Shown here in pieces: positions 35,920 to 46,497 of a stretch of DNA of 64,000 nt (position 1 is the stretch's first letter; every line of letters starts with the position of its first letter). The stretch comes from Isoetes taiwanensis (taxonomy: Eukaryota; Streptophyta; Lycopodiopsida; Isoetales; Isoetaceae), in assembly GCA_021234155.1 (NCBI GenBank), contig JAJEKV010000002.1, forward strand, positions 28,512,262-28,576,261. The letters run 5' to 3'. A model generated the notes under the pieces. That model had not been told where the DNA came from. It ran no database searches and saw only the letters and a program-made list of their open reading frames with translations. A program made the position numbers and the translations under genes.

Positions 35920-36230
35920 TGTCAAGGTTGCACCAAGGCGAGGGAGAGAAGAGGATGCCGCCGATTTCTGAGGCGCAAGCTCCCAAAACAAAAGCAAAAT
36001 GGAATTGTATTGAGCGTTATGTGAGAATACAAGATATACAAAGGCGGGCAATATTAATTGCTCCCTTCACCAACCACTCCCTAATTATGCATGACTAATT
36101 ATGACAAGTGGTGGGCGTTGCTAGACTTCGATAATGTGCTTAGTCTTTGTAAGTGCTATAAGTCTTTGTAAGTCTTTGATACATCACGTCTAGCAGCAAG
36201 ATGGTGATCTCGATATCATATATCTCGACA
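35920..36230 (-). repeat. Copia 5' LTR
   Basis: 311 bp, paired with 28,944-29,251. The differences cluster at GCTG and CTG words (GTGCTG versus GTCTTTG; TCTGATAATG versus TTCGATAATG), so LTR divergence cannot be used to date the insertion. Confidence 0.93.
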
Positions 36231-36570
36231 GTGTAGAGAGCTACAAAATTCCTGTTAAGTCATCTGTGAGGATCTGGGCATAAGCCTCTACATGCTCGTA
36301 ATCTACATGCATCTGAGGCATGCGAGGAATTAATGTACAGGAAGTTCGAATTGTCTACCAAGCCAGTTGCAAATAAAGTTGTAGGTGATTTGAGTCGACC
36401 TTTTCATCTATACTATCTGTGCCCATCCAAAAATGATTGACCGCATGCATATCCTGCTCACTACTAACACATAGTCTACTATACTGGATCCGCCCCCTGG
36501 TTCTCCTGCTTGCAAGTGCACCTGCTAGAGGATGGCCACTATGCCAATGGCCACTGTGCCAATCCATTGT

Positions 36571-36908
36571 AAATTACCAAGTCAAAGATGGTTACCCACT
36601 GAAAGCAGCCTTACCATAGCGTGGGTGCAATTCTGGCTTCGAGCCTATATCACGCCTTGTGGCGTGGCAAAGTTTTTTCAGCGAATGTAAGCCTATGAGC
36701 TAGATCTCCTCTACATCTCCTCTTTACTTGCATTCCTGCAGTTTTTACTCACATTCTAGTATCGATTCTTCCTTTTACCATGCATTCCATTCAGTTTTTA
36801 CTGCATTCATGATTCTTTACTTGCAATCAGATACCAGAATAGCACCCAATATGGCATCCACGTTTCCAGAATGGCATTCTTGTTTAGAAACAGTGTCGAT
36901 GCCTTGTA
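36571..36908. other. No gene recognised
   Basis: Contains a short imperfect repeat around CAGTTTTTACT-CATTC near 36,735-36,815. Confidence 0.4.
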
Positions 36909-37027
36909 TGGTGGCATGGCCACCGGGACCATATTCGGTGTAGGCCCGATGGGGCCCCTGACCGTGGCGGGCCGGAGGCCGCCACCGGCCCCCTGCCGGG
37001 AATGTGGAATTGGTGGCTATGCCACCA
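36909..37027. repeat. GC-rich nested hairpin upstream of a gene
   Basis: Outer arms TGGTGGCATGGCCACC (left) and GGTGGCTATGCCACCA (right) pair with each other and are themselves near-palindromic. The centre GTGGCGGGCCGGAGGCCGCC is another palindrome. The 119-bp unit can fold as one long stem or as a cruciform. It ends about 80 bp before the ATG at 37,106. It is either a small foldback element or a structured 5' region. Confidence 0.75.
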
Positions 37028-37105
37028 CAACATGGAAGGGGGGAAGACAAAATTTACCCCCTTTTTTTTTTCTTCCCATGTTTTTGACGAGGCAGAGGTC
37101 CTGCT

Positions 37106-38446
37106 ATGGCACCGAAGGAGAAACAACCTCCCAGGCCTCCTGCTCCATCATTTTGTCTTCGTAGAGCCAAGGCTATAGCTCGTCGTCGAGGGAAAACTTC
37201 TGCGCAAGGAGGCATAGACATCTTTATGATTTGGTCCCTTCATTTTTTGGTGCTTCATTCTATTTTCTTGGCTGTTTGTTCAGCAGTTGTAATGCAAGAT
37301 GTGCAACCTTCTTATAATCGACATGCAGATGATATTACAGGTAAGTTAATAGAGTTTTTTGTTTCTTGATTATATTTCTTGCAAATGCTAACTAATGGTT
37401 TGCAGGTCGTAATGGAGTTGGTAATGTTACTGTTGAGGCATTTCTTGGCTCGGATTCGACGTCTAATGCACGTATAGTAGGTTATTTTTGTAATTTTATT
37501 TTGTAGATATGCTAGCTATAGTCTGCATGCAGGTCGGAATGGAACTCTTTTGGTCGAATGAGTCGTCAATGCTTTGTTTTTAGTTATATCTTTAGGTTTT
37601 TTTTTCGTTGTTATTTTTTTCGTATCATATATTCACTGATCTTGCATGCATATTTTGTTGAAAAAGTTAATGAAGTTAATACAGAATCCTCAGTTCTAAA
37701 ATCAGGCAAGTATTTTGAGTTCTTTTATTCAATTTAGGGCTTATTTTCAGTTAACTTATGCTTGTGTAAATGTTTTTATGTAGAAATCTCTGGTGATAAA
37801 GATGATAAGCCAACAGACTATTCCTCATTTAGTCTTGGTACTCCTGTTGATAGAATGTTGGAAAAAGAGAGCAAAAGACTTAGATCCAACATTGGTTGAT
37901 AAGGTAAATTCTGCAGGAAATAACGCTTCAGAAGCAAAAGATGATTGAGTCAGGGGACGCTTTGATGCTTGGAGGGTTCAAAGAATATGGAAATAGTTAA
38001 AAGATTGAGGATTTACCACTTGATGTGTTGGCTGATATGTTAGAGAGGTTTATTCTGTGTGTACAATGGCAAGATGGTGGAAAAGTACCCTCCAGATTCG
38101 TAAGTTTTTTAACTTATCGCATTCTTTTATTTTTTTTTGCTTTATTTGTTTCTGAATTTTTATTTTTATAGGTTGCAGAACTTGTTTCATACATTTCAAA
38201 GGATCTTGAGAAGAAACCAGGATTCCAGAATCATACGAACAAGAGTAGAGGAGACGCTCATTAACATCTATAATGATGTGATTTTTTTAGGGCACGGAAA
38301 GCTTTGGAGGTTGCAAAGCAGGAGTCTGCTGCTGCAGGGGCAGCACTTCCGAAACGAAAGAAGAGCGACATCCTGAGCAGAGATGATCAGAATGCGATCT
38401 TGGCACATTCTATGCACCAAGTGGGAAGTCCCGCGGGTTTGCAAAA
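37106..38446 (+). CDS. Unrecognised multi-exon gene
   Basis: The start ATG at 37,106 opens a basic N-terminus (MAPKEKQPPRPPAPSFCLRR, then KAIARRRGK). Probable further exons are: 37,284-37,340 (donor ACAG|GTAAG); 37,406-37,480 (acceptor TTTGCAG, reading GRNGVGNVTVEAF in consistent phase); one from 37,533 with a similar GRNGTLLVE; 37,784-37,903 (SGDKDDKPTDYSSFSLGTPV); 38,172 onward (VAELVSYISKDLEKKPGFQN); and 38,291 onward (ARKALEVAKQESAAAGAALP, then KRKKSDILSRDDQNAILAHS). The regular spacing of GT-AG borders around protein-like text suggests a true gene, nuclear by its basic patches. The repeated GRNG start of adjacent exons may mark internal duplication. I recognise no domain. Stops in two exons may be errors or decay. 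Confidence 0.5.
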
Positions 38447-39311
38447 GCAATTTTTTTTTTTTTTTTACTACAATGATTGATTTTCTCTTGGGTGCATGTC
38501 CCTAGTGATTCGGTGGTTGTAGGGATCTAGAGCATTTTGGCTTTATCAATGTAAGATTTTCCATGAAGATTGCTCAGACAAATGTACTCTATGGCCCATG
38601 GTTGGATTTAAAGTGGAAAATGGTATGGGGCTTGCCAAAAAAGGCAGGACACTATTATTGAAAATAAAGTTATGATGTAGTTTACATGGTTTTCAATTTG
38701 CATAAATCTTTTTTTAAAATTATTTTATGTGATCAATGCTTTGAATATTATATCTGGCTTTCCTAAAGAAAATGTGAAGGACTGTGCTCTTTGGCTATAT
38801 TAATATTGATGGCATGATAATTATGCAACAGTGGTTGAAGTTCTCCCGAAAGACGGGAATGATGGTGGTTTCTACATTTGTATACAGGGAGAAAAATACA
38901 TCTGCTAGAAGAAAAAACTTGTACAGGCAAAAGCCCTAATCCAATTGTTGAACTAGGGTTTCGTGATCTGCCTTTTCATGGCTTGCTTGGTGGACACGAA
39001 AAGTGGTGAAGTGAATCGAATGCAATGCAGGTCTCCACATCGTTGAGAGTAATCCGGCGCTTTGGGCATGAAACTGGATTTGCACATGCAGACGGCAGTC
39101 AGTTCCCATGTATGAACTCAATTCGGAATGGCATGGGCTGAGTGTTGTTTCGGCTATGCTCTTTTGTCACTGAAGATTGATGGCCACATGGTAACGGTTT
39201 AAGGAAGAGACCATGTCTACGAAGAAGAAAAATCATTTTAAACAGTGGTAGCTCTTGGTAGGAAAGTAGATTCAGAAATTGCCAAGGCAGAAGCATGTTG
39301 TGGTTACTTGA

Positions 39312-39485
39312 GTTGATAATAATGTGCAAATTACAGATCCAGACTCTATTGCACAAGGGGAAACTAAAAAAGCTGGATCTATGGTGGATCTGAATGAAGG
39401 GAAGCAGAATATTACATCTATTCGCTCTGTCAAGATTACAAGCATTGCTGCTCAAGATAATGCCACGCAAAATCGACCATATCAG
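39312..39485 (+). CDS. Exon-like stretch downstream of the unrecognised gene
   Basis: Open frame VDNNVQITDPDSIAQGETKK continuing to ITSIAAQDNATQNRPYQ and ending at a donor CAG|GTTTGA. It lies 0.9 kb after the last exon of the preceding gene on the same strand and may belong to it. Confidence 0.4.
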
Positions 39486-40722
39486 GTTTGAATGTTGCTT
39501 GTTTTGCATTCAGTAAAATTTTGAGGATTAGACCATTTATGAGAAGGAAAACAAATGCAAAAGTTGCAGATAATGGTAACATTAAGATCTGATAGTCTTA
39601 CTTCCTTATATTTATCTTGAATTCTTATAGATTGTTGTTGCTTTAAATAAGCATGTACTATGCTTTCTTAATCTAATATCTCACATGTTCTTATTTATTT
39701 GAGTGATATTGTGTGAATTGCCGAAATTGAGACAGGATTACATGGCCTTAAAATACTGCGATAATAGAACAAAAGTTGCAGGACATTCTAGATCGATTCT
39801 TTTAAGGCTTTTTCCTATTCAAAAAAGCTCCCAGCATGCATACTAGTCATAGTTTTCCTCGTGTGTGTCATAGCACATTAAGGGCATTTTCTAAAGTGCA
39901 TTAGAGTGCTGATCTTTTTGCATAAATAATTGCAGAAGTTTACCCACTACTAATGGGTTTTGTCTAGAGTGAATTGCAGGTTCCCTTTAGACTAAAGGAA
40001 TGTAAATTAATAGATATACTGGTCTAGATATGATTTGATAAAATTTGCAGCTGATAGGATATGTGTAAATACATGTATTCCAGCACATGAGAAGTCAGAT
40101 GGTGAACGTAATAGATCGGCAAGTTGTATGCAGTAGAAATATAACTGTCTACTTTGCATTTTTGTTAACAAGCAAGGTGAAGGGCGATAAGCCCAAGGAA
40201 TCTGTAGCTTACCTGCTAGTGCTTAGGGCTTTACCCTGCTTAAGGCTAATTGTCCTCTGGTTTACTGCAGGTAACGGGATTCCTTGCTCCCTGGTTGTTT
40301 TCACATATTGTTCTATTTCATTTAGTGTGGAAGCTGATTCCATGACAAGATTGAACGTCAAGACAAAGATTTCATGACAAGATTGAATGTCAAGACAAAC
40401 GGATGTAAAAACAGGATGTATTCTAAAACTTCTTGAATGTAATGTGAGCTGATTTTATTTGGAAATAGTAGAACAATTTGACTTGGTTAACCTTAGGCAT
40501 TGGATCGTATTGACTTACAGATTTTGTATAAACATTTGGATAATTTATGATATGACATGGAATTGATTCTTTCTTGTATCTTTTGGATTAATTATTTGTA
40601 ACCAGGTTGAGGCTTAGGTTGGCATGCACCTGTTCTAACCTAAGGCTGCTAATTGTACCTGAAAATGGTCTTTGAAAAAGTCCATTGAATGGTAAAAAGT
40701 CTGTTTTAAACGGATTTAAAGG
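39486..40722. other. Mostly unassigned; 2 x 32-bp tandem repeat
   Basis: A direct repeat of CATGACAAGATTGAA plus GTCAAGACAAA occurs at 40,341-40,372 and 40,373-40,403. The 96-codon frame at 40,087-40,377 lacks any known domain. Confidence 0.5.
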
Positions 40723-41068
40723 TTTTTTTTTTTTTTTAAAGCAAGAGACGGTTTTATCATTAATTATAAAATCTCAAGTACATAGCATAAATGTGTTTTG
40801 ATAGAAAAACACATAGGAAGATTTGATAACCAGCTTAGAGCTTCATATTATAAGATTATGAGCTCTATAACATACATAACTTAGACCCGCAGCTGAGAAG
40901 TATCTGAAGATAGCCAAAATGATCCCAAATACAGTTGATCGAAGAAGGACCGTTGTGACGAAAAAGGAACATTCCTTGAGCTGTAAGCACCTGCGAAACA
41001 GATAATCTTTCCCAAAAAATAAAACTATATCAAAATTAGAAAAGAGCAGGAGCATGCTTGGGAAAGGG

Positions 41069-41575
41069 CTATGAATAAGGGATTGATGGATCAGAGAAGA
41101 AAACAGAGTTGAAATAGGCATTGAAAGGATCAGTAGAGCCAAAGAAATAGTGATCAGGGCCCCAATTGTTGGTGTAAAATAGCCAGAATTTATCCTTGTC
41201 CTCCAAGAGTATCAGTAGAGATCCATACAGATCGGCCAGAAGTTTATGATTGTAGTACATAGTTCTATATCTTGTCAGCTGCCTTTCTGTCAGAATGAAA
41301 TTATGATTTGACAAGAATACCCACAGGCAATGAATCTGAACCACTTCTCTGCAGAATATGGATGCCCATAAGTCCTCGCTTTCTTTCTGGTATCTCATGT
41401 GGCCTTTTCTCATGAGATAAGATTCCATGGAGGTAGCAATGTCATTCTTCATGATATGGTCTTTTGGAGCTTGGCAGAATGGTGAGCTGTCATCAAATTT
41501 CCTTGCCCCATCGCCACGAAGGAAATTAAGATATTCTAGGATCATCAGAGAAAAAAGCATTAGAATCCACAACAT
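41069..41575 (-). CDS. 168-codon ORF in the 3' part of the LINE
   Basis: It lies downstream of the stop of ORF2 on the same strand and overlaps its end in another frame. It contains DLWASIFCREVVQIHCLWVF and LLADLYGSLLILLEDKDKFW. It could be a real third ORF, an ORF2 extension read through a frameshift, or chance in an AT-rich 3' region. I recognise no domain. Confidence 0.3.
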   Translation of the reverse strand: MLWILMLFSLMILEYLNFLRGDGARKFDDSSPFCQAPKDHIMKNDIATSMESYLMRKGHMRYQKESEDLWASIFCREVVQIHCLWVFLSNHNFILTERQLTRYRTMYYNHKLLADLYGSLLILLEDKDKFWLFYTNNWGPDHYFFGSTDPFNAYFNSVFFSDPSIPYS

Positions 41576-42840
41576 TCAAGTTTGAAGCAAATAAATCTAA
41601 ATAACCCTTAAATTCGCCAAAATTCTCCCAGTTCCTGTCATGATTAGTCCTATATTTTCTTTTATGAGCAGTGGCAATAGTTTCAAAATCAAATTGAAAA
41701 TGCATCTTTATCCAAAAGATAGAGAATTTTTTCTTTCCAAACAAAACACGATTCCTGGCTTTCCAAATATTCCAAAGAGCAATATATATATAACTGTATT
41801 TTGAAAGCTATCATTATTCTAGATAAGAGAAAGAAAATTTCCATCACTCACAATCCCAAATTTATCAGCAATCCAATTCCAGAAACTATTTAACTTAGGA
41901 CAGTAAAAGATATGAGTCATGTCCTCAACTGCATTACATCCCATAGGGCAGTTTGGCAGAATGTTGGGATTTCTTTTTGATAAAGAATACAAATTATTCA
42001 AGCTGCCATTGGCAAGAAGCCATATGAAGTATGAAATTTTAGGAGGACAGTAAGAAATCCAGACATTATGGAAGAGAGTCTTTAACTGAGCATGATTAAT
42101 ACCCCATATGATCATGGCTTTATTGTTATGAGGATCGAATGATAGAGCATTATAAACATTTTTAACTTTGTAATCATCTTTCCCTCTTAAAGTCCAATCT
42201 CCTTTACCAGAATTAGAAGAAGGATTAGAAATGAAAGGTTTGATAAAGGTATAGACCTTTTTATCAGAAGAGGTTCCTTTGATAATATTTTTAAGAGTAG
42301 TCCAAGAAATAAGTCTACCTCCAGAAAATAGATTTCTGATATAATAAAGCCCAGCTTCATGCCATTTCTTACAAATCCTAGGGTGCTTAATGGCCAAAAC
42401 CGAAGAATTCTGATCAGCCAGAATAGGGTTCCAGAAGATAGGCTGATCAAAATGAAGTTTGTCTGTAGAGATGAATTGGAAATTTGGGGAGATAGAGTTC
42501 CAGGCCTTTATCAAACTGCTCATTAAAGGAGAGATATTGGAGGCAGGTTTCATCTGAATGAAGGCAGAGTTGGGTAATAAATGTTGAATAGAAGGATGCC
42601 CATAGGGATGACTTTGATTTATCCAGAATCTGATGAATTTATATGCAGGGGATTGATTCCCATGAATAGCCTTCCAAACAAATTTCCCTGCAAGAGATTG
42701 AGCCTGGAGAAAAGAATTTTTACAACCTAGACCACCAAAATTCTTAGGCTTCCAAATAGAATTCCAGTTGACTAGATGACTACCTTTCCATATAAAATTC
42801 CTTATAATTTTTTCCAGCTCAAGATAAACACTTTTAGGAG
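41526..42840 (-). CDS. LINE ORF2 C-terminal part (zf-RVT)
   Basis: Follows the reverse transcriptase after a single frame change near 42,880. It holds the typical plant-LINE zinc-binding region (WISYCPPKISYFIWLLANGS, then CPMGCNAVEDMTHIFYCPKL at about 42,070-41,890). After a second frame change near 41,800 comes the tail IALWNIWKARNRVLFGKKK. The longest clean frame is 41,819-42,553. Confidence 0.8.
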
Positions 42841-44519
42841 CAACAAGAGCAGTAGAGAAGTAAACATGAGAGCTTGCAAGGACAGAGGGCTATGATAGTT
42901 CTGCCAGCAAGAGTGAGACAATTCCTGTAATTGTTCAACTTCTTCTTTATTCTTAGAAAAATAGGCTCCCAAAGGCCTTTTAAGCTTTGATTCAAAGATA
43001 GAGGCATGCCCAATAATTTAGTAGCTTGACCAGAAGGAAGAACATTAATACCAAGCAACTGTTGATGAGGAATATCACCAATAATAAGACTTTTATTGAT
43101 GTTGAGGTAAATACCAGAAGCAGCTGAGAACTGATTAATGACTTTAAGAAAACAATCAATATTGGTCAAATCAGCATCAAGAAAGGAGAAGGTATCATCA
43201 GCATATTGAAGCATGGTCAGATACTCATTTGAGTTGGGCAACTTTAGACCTTTTGTGAGGCCATTGTCTTGAAAGTGACTGATAACCTTTGTAAGCAGAT
43301 CAGCTGCCACCAGAAATAAATAAGGAGCAAGGGGGCAGCCTTGTCTCACACCACAGGAGAGAGGGAAGAAACCAGAAGGCACACCATTTATAAGAACATC
43401 TGATTTAGATCTAGAATTCAAGCCAATGATAAGATTGATTAGCTTGATAGGGAAATCAAGCTTAGACATAGCAAATTGCAGAAAATCCCACCTAACCGAG
43501 TCAAAGGCCCTCTTAAAATCCAATTTAAGAAGAATACAATTTTGATTGGAGATTTTGTTCCAGTGCAAACCCTCCATAGCTGCCACATAATTGTCTAGAA
43601 TGTATCTCTTGGGAAGAAAGGCAGACTGATTATGACTGATATTTTTTTGAAGAAAGCTGTTAATTCTTAAAGCAATGATTTTAGCACACAGCTTATAGGT
43701 AGAATTGGTTAGAGATATGGGTCTCCAGTCTTGGAATTTGGCAGGATGATCAACTTTTGGAACCAATGAGGCAAAGCCACTGGCAATAGAGGATTGAAGA
43801 TAATCATTATTCCAGAAATCATGAACCATTAAAGTGAGGTCAATCTTGAGGGTGTCCCAGAATTTGACATAAAATTCAGCTGGCAATCCATCAGGACCAG
43901 GGGATTTACCTTTATTGAAGGAGGATAGAGTAGCCAGAAGTTCTTGCTGTGAAGGAAGAGCAGTAATAGAATCATCCATCATTTCAGGAGCAGAAGGTAG
44001 AATATTGTTCACTATGTTCAAGAATTCATTTGCCTCTGCAATATTATTGGAAGGGATTGACTTGTTTTGAAAGATGTCCATATATTTTTCTTTAAAGAAG
44101 TTGGATATTTCAGAATGAGAGGAATATTTGCTGCCATTCTCCTCTTGAACTTCAGCAATAGATTTTCTCAATATCCTGCTCTTAGCTACTCTAAAAAAGA
44201 ATTTTGAGCTACCAGAGTCCATATCATTAGTATATTTTATCTTGCATCTGATAGCAGAGCCCTTAGCTTCCATCTCTTCAATACTCCTAATTTCTCTCTC
44301 GAGAATTTCTTCCCCTATATGCAGATTTAGATTGGAAGGATCTTCTTGAAGTAAAGATCTGATGTCTTTCATGAACATCATAAGTTGATTTTTTTCCTCT
44401 TTGCATTGAAGATGCATAGATTTTGACCAGCTCTTGATCCAAGCTTTTATAGCTTTAATTTTAGAATAAAAATGATTCATGGGATGCTGGTTCCTATTAT
44501 CATGAGTCAAGTTATCCAT
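42834..44519 (-). CDS. LINE reverse transcriptase (561-codon frame)
   Basis: A long intact frame copying RNA to DNA at the target site. Motifs in order: KGKSPGPDGLPAEFYVKFW (about residue 215), WRPISLTNSTYKLCAKIIA, LDFKRAFDSVRWDFL with a catalytic Asp, GVRQGCPLAPYLF, and LQYADDTFSFLDAD with the catalytic Asp pair. The set is typical of plant L1-clade ORF2. The first 200 residues are the linker after the endonuclease. The frame ends early, at LAGRTIIALCPCKLS, through an indel; the continuation lies in the next frame. Confidence 0.95.
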   Translation of the reverse strand: MDNLTHDNRNQHPMNHFYSKIKAIKAWIKSWSKSMHLQCKEEKNQLMMFMKDIRSLLQEDPSNLNLHIGEEILEREIRSIEEMEAKGSAIRCKIKYTNDMDSGSSKFFFRVAKSRILRKSIAEVQEENGSKYSSHSEISNFFKEKYMDIFQNKSIPSNNIAEANEFLNIVNNILPSAPEMMDDSITALPSQQELLATLSSFNKGKSPGPDGLPAEFYVKFWDTLKIDLTLMVHDFWNNDYLQSSIASGFASLVPKVDHPAKFQDWRPISLTNSTYKLCAKIIALRINSFLQKNISHNQSAFLPKRYILDNYVAAMEGLHWNKISNQNCILLKLDFKRAFDSVRWDFLQFAMSKLDFPIKLINLIIGLNSRSKSDVLINGVPSGFFPLSCGVRQGCPLAPYLFLVAADLLTKVISHFQDNGLTKGLKLPNSNEYLTMLQYADDTFSFLDADLTNIDCFLKVINQFSAASGIYLNINKSLIIGDIPHQQLLGINVLPSGQATKLLGMPLSLNQSLKGLWEPIFLRIKKKLNNYRNCLTLAGRTIIALCPCKLSCLLLYCSCCS

Positions 44520-44573
44520 ATTGATCGAAAGATTCTCATAGAAAGCAATGAATTGGGAACAGAATTCTCATTA

Positions 44574-45340
44574 TCAAGAAGGGCGAGTTGAACTTGTAAA
44601 AGGTACTTCCCCCTTTTTGAATTTTGGTGATATGAGAAGTATGAAGAAACCGAGGTTGATGATCGAGATAGATGTACCTTCATCACTAGTAACATAGATG
44701 TTATCCCGTAAAAGCGGTGGATGGGTTGGATACATAGAATCATCCAAAGTGCAATAGACCCTTGCTTTGTCCTTTTTGCTTATTGGACCGGTATAGGTAG
44801 CGAAGAAGAGGGGATATAAATCATACCATTGTCGGTTATAAGAGAATCCCAAGTTTCTCTCTCGGTTTCGGTCATATTGATTTTGTTCCATAATTTTAGG
44901 TCCCAAGAGGGTGTATTATTGAAGTCTCGGCAATAATCCAATTATCAATATTTTGGGAACCCAACCAACAATTAATTTTAGTCCGGATAGGTTCTCTATC
45001 CTTAGGGTAGTTGGAGCATAAATGTTTATAATGCCAAAGATGGAGTTAGAAATTGAAAGAATAACACACACCAAGTCTTAGAGGGACCATTGTGGAAAGA
45101 AATATGATTAAGCTCTCTCTTCCAAATTATTGCAAGTCCACCACTTGCACCACAAGAATCAATCCAAATGGAAGAGGAATTAGGATAAATCCAATCTCCC
45201 AAATTACTGCATTCAAAAGAAGGAAGCTTAATCTCCTGGAGAAGGATGATATCAGCATTGTAAAGCCTAATCTGGGCAATGGCACGCCTTCTTTTAAGAG
45301 GACCTTTGATGCCTCTAAGATTCCAGGAAAAGATCTTCAT
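44574..45340 (-). pseudogene. LINE endonuclease, frame-broken
   Basis: Starts MKIFSWNLRGIKGPLKRRRA with NADIILLQEIKLPSFEC, the first two motifs of the AP-type endonuclease that nicks the target. Then DSCGASGGLAIIWKREL follows. After a break, IYVTSDEGTSISIINLGFF stands near the end. At least two frame changes separate the halves. Corrupted CAG/CTG words are suspected here, in contrast to the clean reverse-transcriptase part. Confidence 0.75.
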
Positions 45341-45349
45341 GATATTTGA

Positions 45350-46095
45350 TAATTGATAAAAATAGGAAAAAGGAGAAGATTTAGATTCTGGACTTTTTGG
45401 TTTTCCTCTTACTTCTAGTGTTTTGAGCAGGAGTTTTATTCATACCAGATAAGATCTTCCCTAAATTATTCCCATTCTTTTTAGCTGATTTTTTTGGCTT
45501 CTTTGTTCTTTTTTTCGGGCTTAGAAATTTGAGTATTATTTTCCATAAGATATTCTTCTTTTCCCCATTTTTCTTTATCGGAACCATAATCTTCACTATC
45601 GCTAAAGTCGAAACAATCACCGGGATAGAAATGAAACATAGAATTATTTTTAAGAACATTTAAGGGAGCGAGAATCGGCACTTGCCTTATGATCCGCATT
45701 TCCTTGAAGCTCCTTTGGTTCTTCAACTTTATCCTCCGGAGTCTCGGAACAAAATCGAGAAAAGGCCACCTCATTTACTTCTTTGACTTGAGAACCAGCT
45801 TGGACATATTCTTCATGGAACATTTAAAATTGAAGGGAAGCCAACTGATCTGCAATCTTACTGGATATTCTTGGAGGACTAATGGGGTCTTCCACCATAG
45901 GGGAGTCTAAGTCAATGAGAGATGGAAGAGAGGTCTGAATTGAAAGGATGGGATGAGATGTGCTATCAATTACAGCAATCTTTGGTGGGGAAGGTAGAAT
46001 ATTATGAGAGGAGGAACATGCTTTGCTCTTATCTAATTCAAAATCCAGATTATTATTTAGGTCAGATAATACCTGAAAAGGATTTGCATTCTATT
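45350..46095 (-). pseudogene. LINE ORF1 C-terminal region, frame-broken
   Basis: Successive frames give SDLNNNLDFELDKSKACSSS and ILPSPPKIAVIDSTSHPILS (about 46,060-45,910), then acidic text (FDFSDSEDYGSDKEKWGKEE) and a lysine-rich end (KKRTKKPKKSAKKNG). Such Ser/Pro-rich and charged text is usual for ORF1 linkers of plant LINEs. The RNA-binding N-terminal part is missing. Confidence 0.5.
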
Positions 46096-46497
46096 GCATG
46101 ACCAAGTTTCTGATTCGTGGTAGGGCGAGACCGTATAAGGTACGAGATTTTCAAATCAATGTTGGGAGAGATTTTGTTAGAGAATATATTGAATATTGTG
46201 AAACTACGAGCAAGGATTAGCATGGTGTATAAATAAGTGTCATCCTGGGGACTTTAGGGAGCCTGTAAGATGTTATGAGAGTGATGTGATTAACACATGG
46301 AGACATTTGCATAAGCCATCTTCCTAATTATGAAGTCTGGGGATAAAATTGGTGGCAGGTTTATTTTTCTTCAAGCTATTAGTAATCCTAGGACAATGAT
46401 TTGGTATAATTTGAATATGTAGCAAAATAACGGGGGGTTTCTTTTGTATTTTTATACTTTTTTCCTTAAGGTTTTTATATGATTTGATGACGGTATT
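46096..46497. other. Junction between the LINE and copy B
   Basis: No gene recognised. A plus-strand frame of about 37 codons (GRDFVREYIEYCETTSKD) faintly recalls the zinc-binding start of a Ty3-type integrase but is too short to call. Confidence 0.4.

Larger units (their letters stand above)
28944..36230 (-). mobile_element. Ty1-copia LTR retrotransposon, with an internal insertion
   Basis: Two LTRs (28,944-29,251 and 35,920-36,230) begin TGTCAAGG and end CTCGACA, flanked by the 5-bp target repeat GTGTA (28,939-28,943 and 36,231-36,235). The element reads on the minus strand, so the right LTR is the 5' one. Next to it (35,902-35,919, minus) is TGGTATC, the start of a primer site for initiator-Met tRNA, partly garbled afterwards. 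A purine tract AAGGAGGAG abuts the 3' LTR at 29,252-29,262. The total is 7.3 kb, of which 2.3 kb is a later insertion, leaving the 5 kb usual for copia. Domain order is Gag, protease, integrase, RT, RNase H, as in copia. Confidence 0.93.
28438..36570 (-). mobile_element. LINE fragment split by a Ty1-copia insertion
   Basis: Outside the copia element, minus-strand frames on both sides look like one non-LTR element. The right part (36,236-36,570) contains NHFWMGTDSIDEKVDSNHL, resembling the SDH end of an AP-like endonuclease. The left part (28,438-28,938) contains CLYPGPSFQDQGNINFEQW and WWFDAECKELKNAR-like text, resembling the linker before the reverse transcriptase. No RT domain follows to the left, so the fragment is truncated. 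The join is exact once the copia element and one 5-bp repeat are set aside. Confidence 0.45.
40723..46095 (-). mobile_element. L1-type LINE, nearly full length
   Basis: Reading on the minus strand from about 46,095: ORF1 C-terminal text, AP-type endonuclease, reverse transcriptase, zf-RVT region, 3' part, and a poly(A) tail seen as 15 T at 40,723-40,737. The 5' end is not found: upstream of 46,095 the minus strand has no ORF1-like text, so it is probably 5' truncated. I found no matching target-site repeat. Much of the reverse-transcriptase part is free of the CAG/CTG corruption seen elsewhere. Confidence 0.88.

Noticed and set aside
46096-46230. Plus-strand frame GRDFVREYIEYCETTSKD resembling the zinc-binding start of a Ty3-type integrase
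   Set aside because: Only about 37 codons, the second Cys pair is not present as expected, and no neighbouring integrase text was found.
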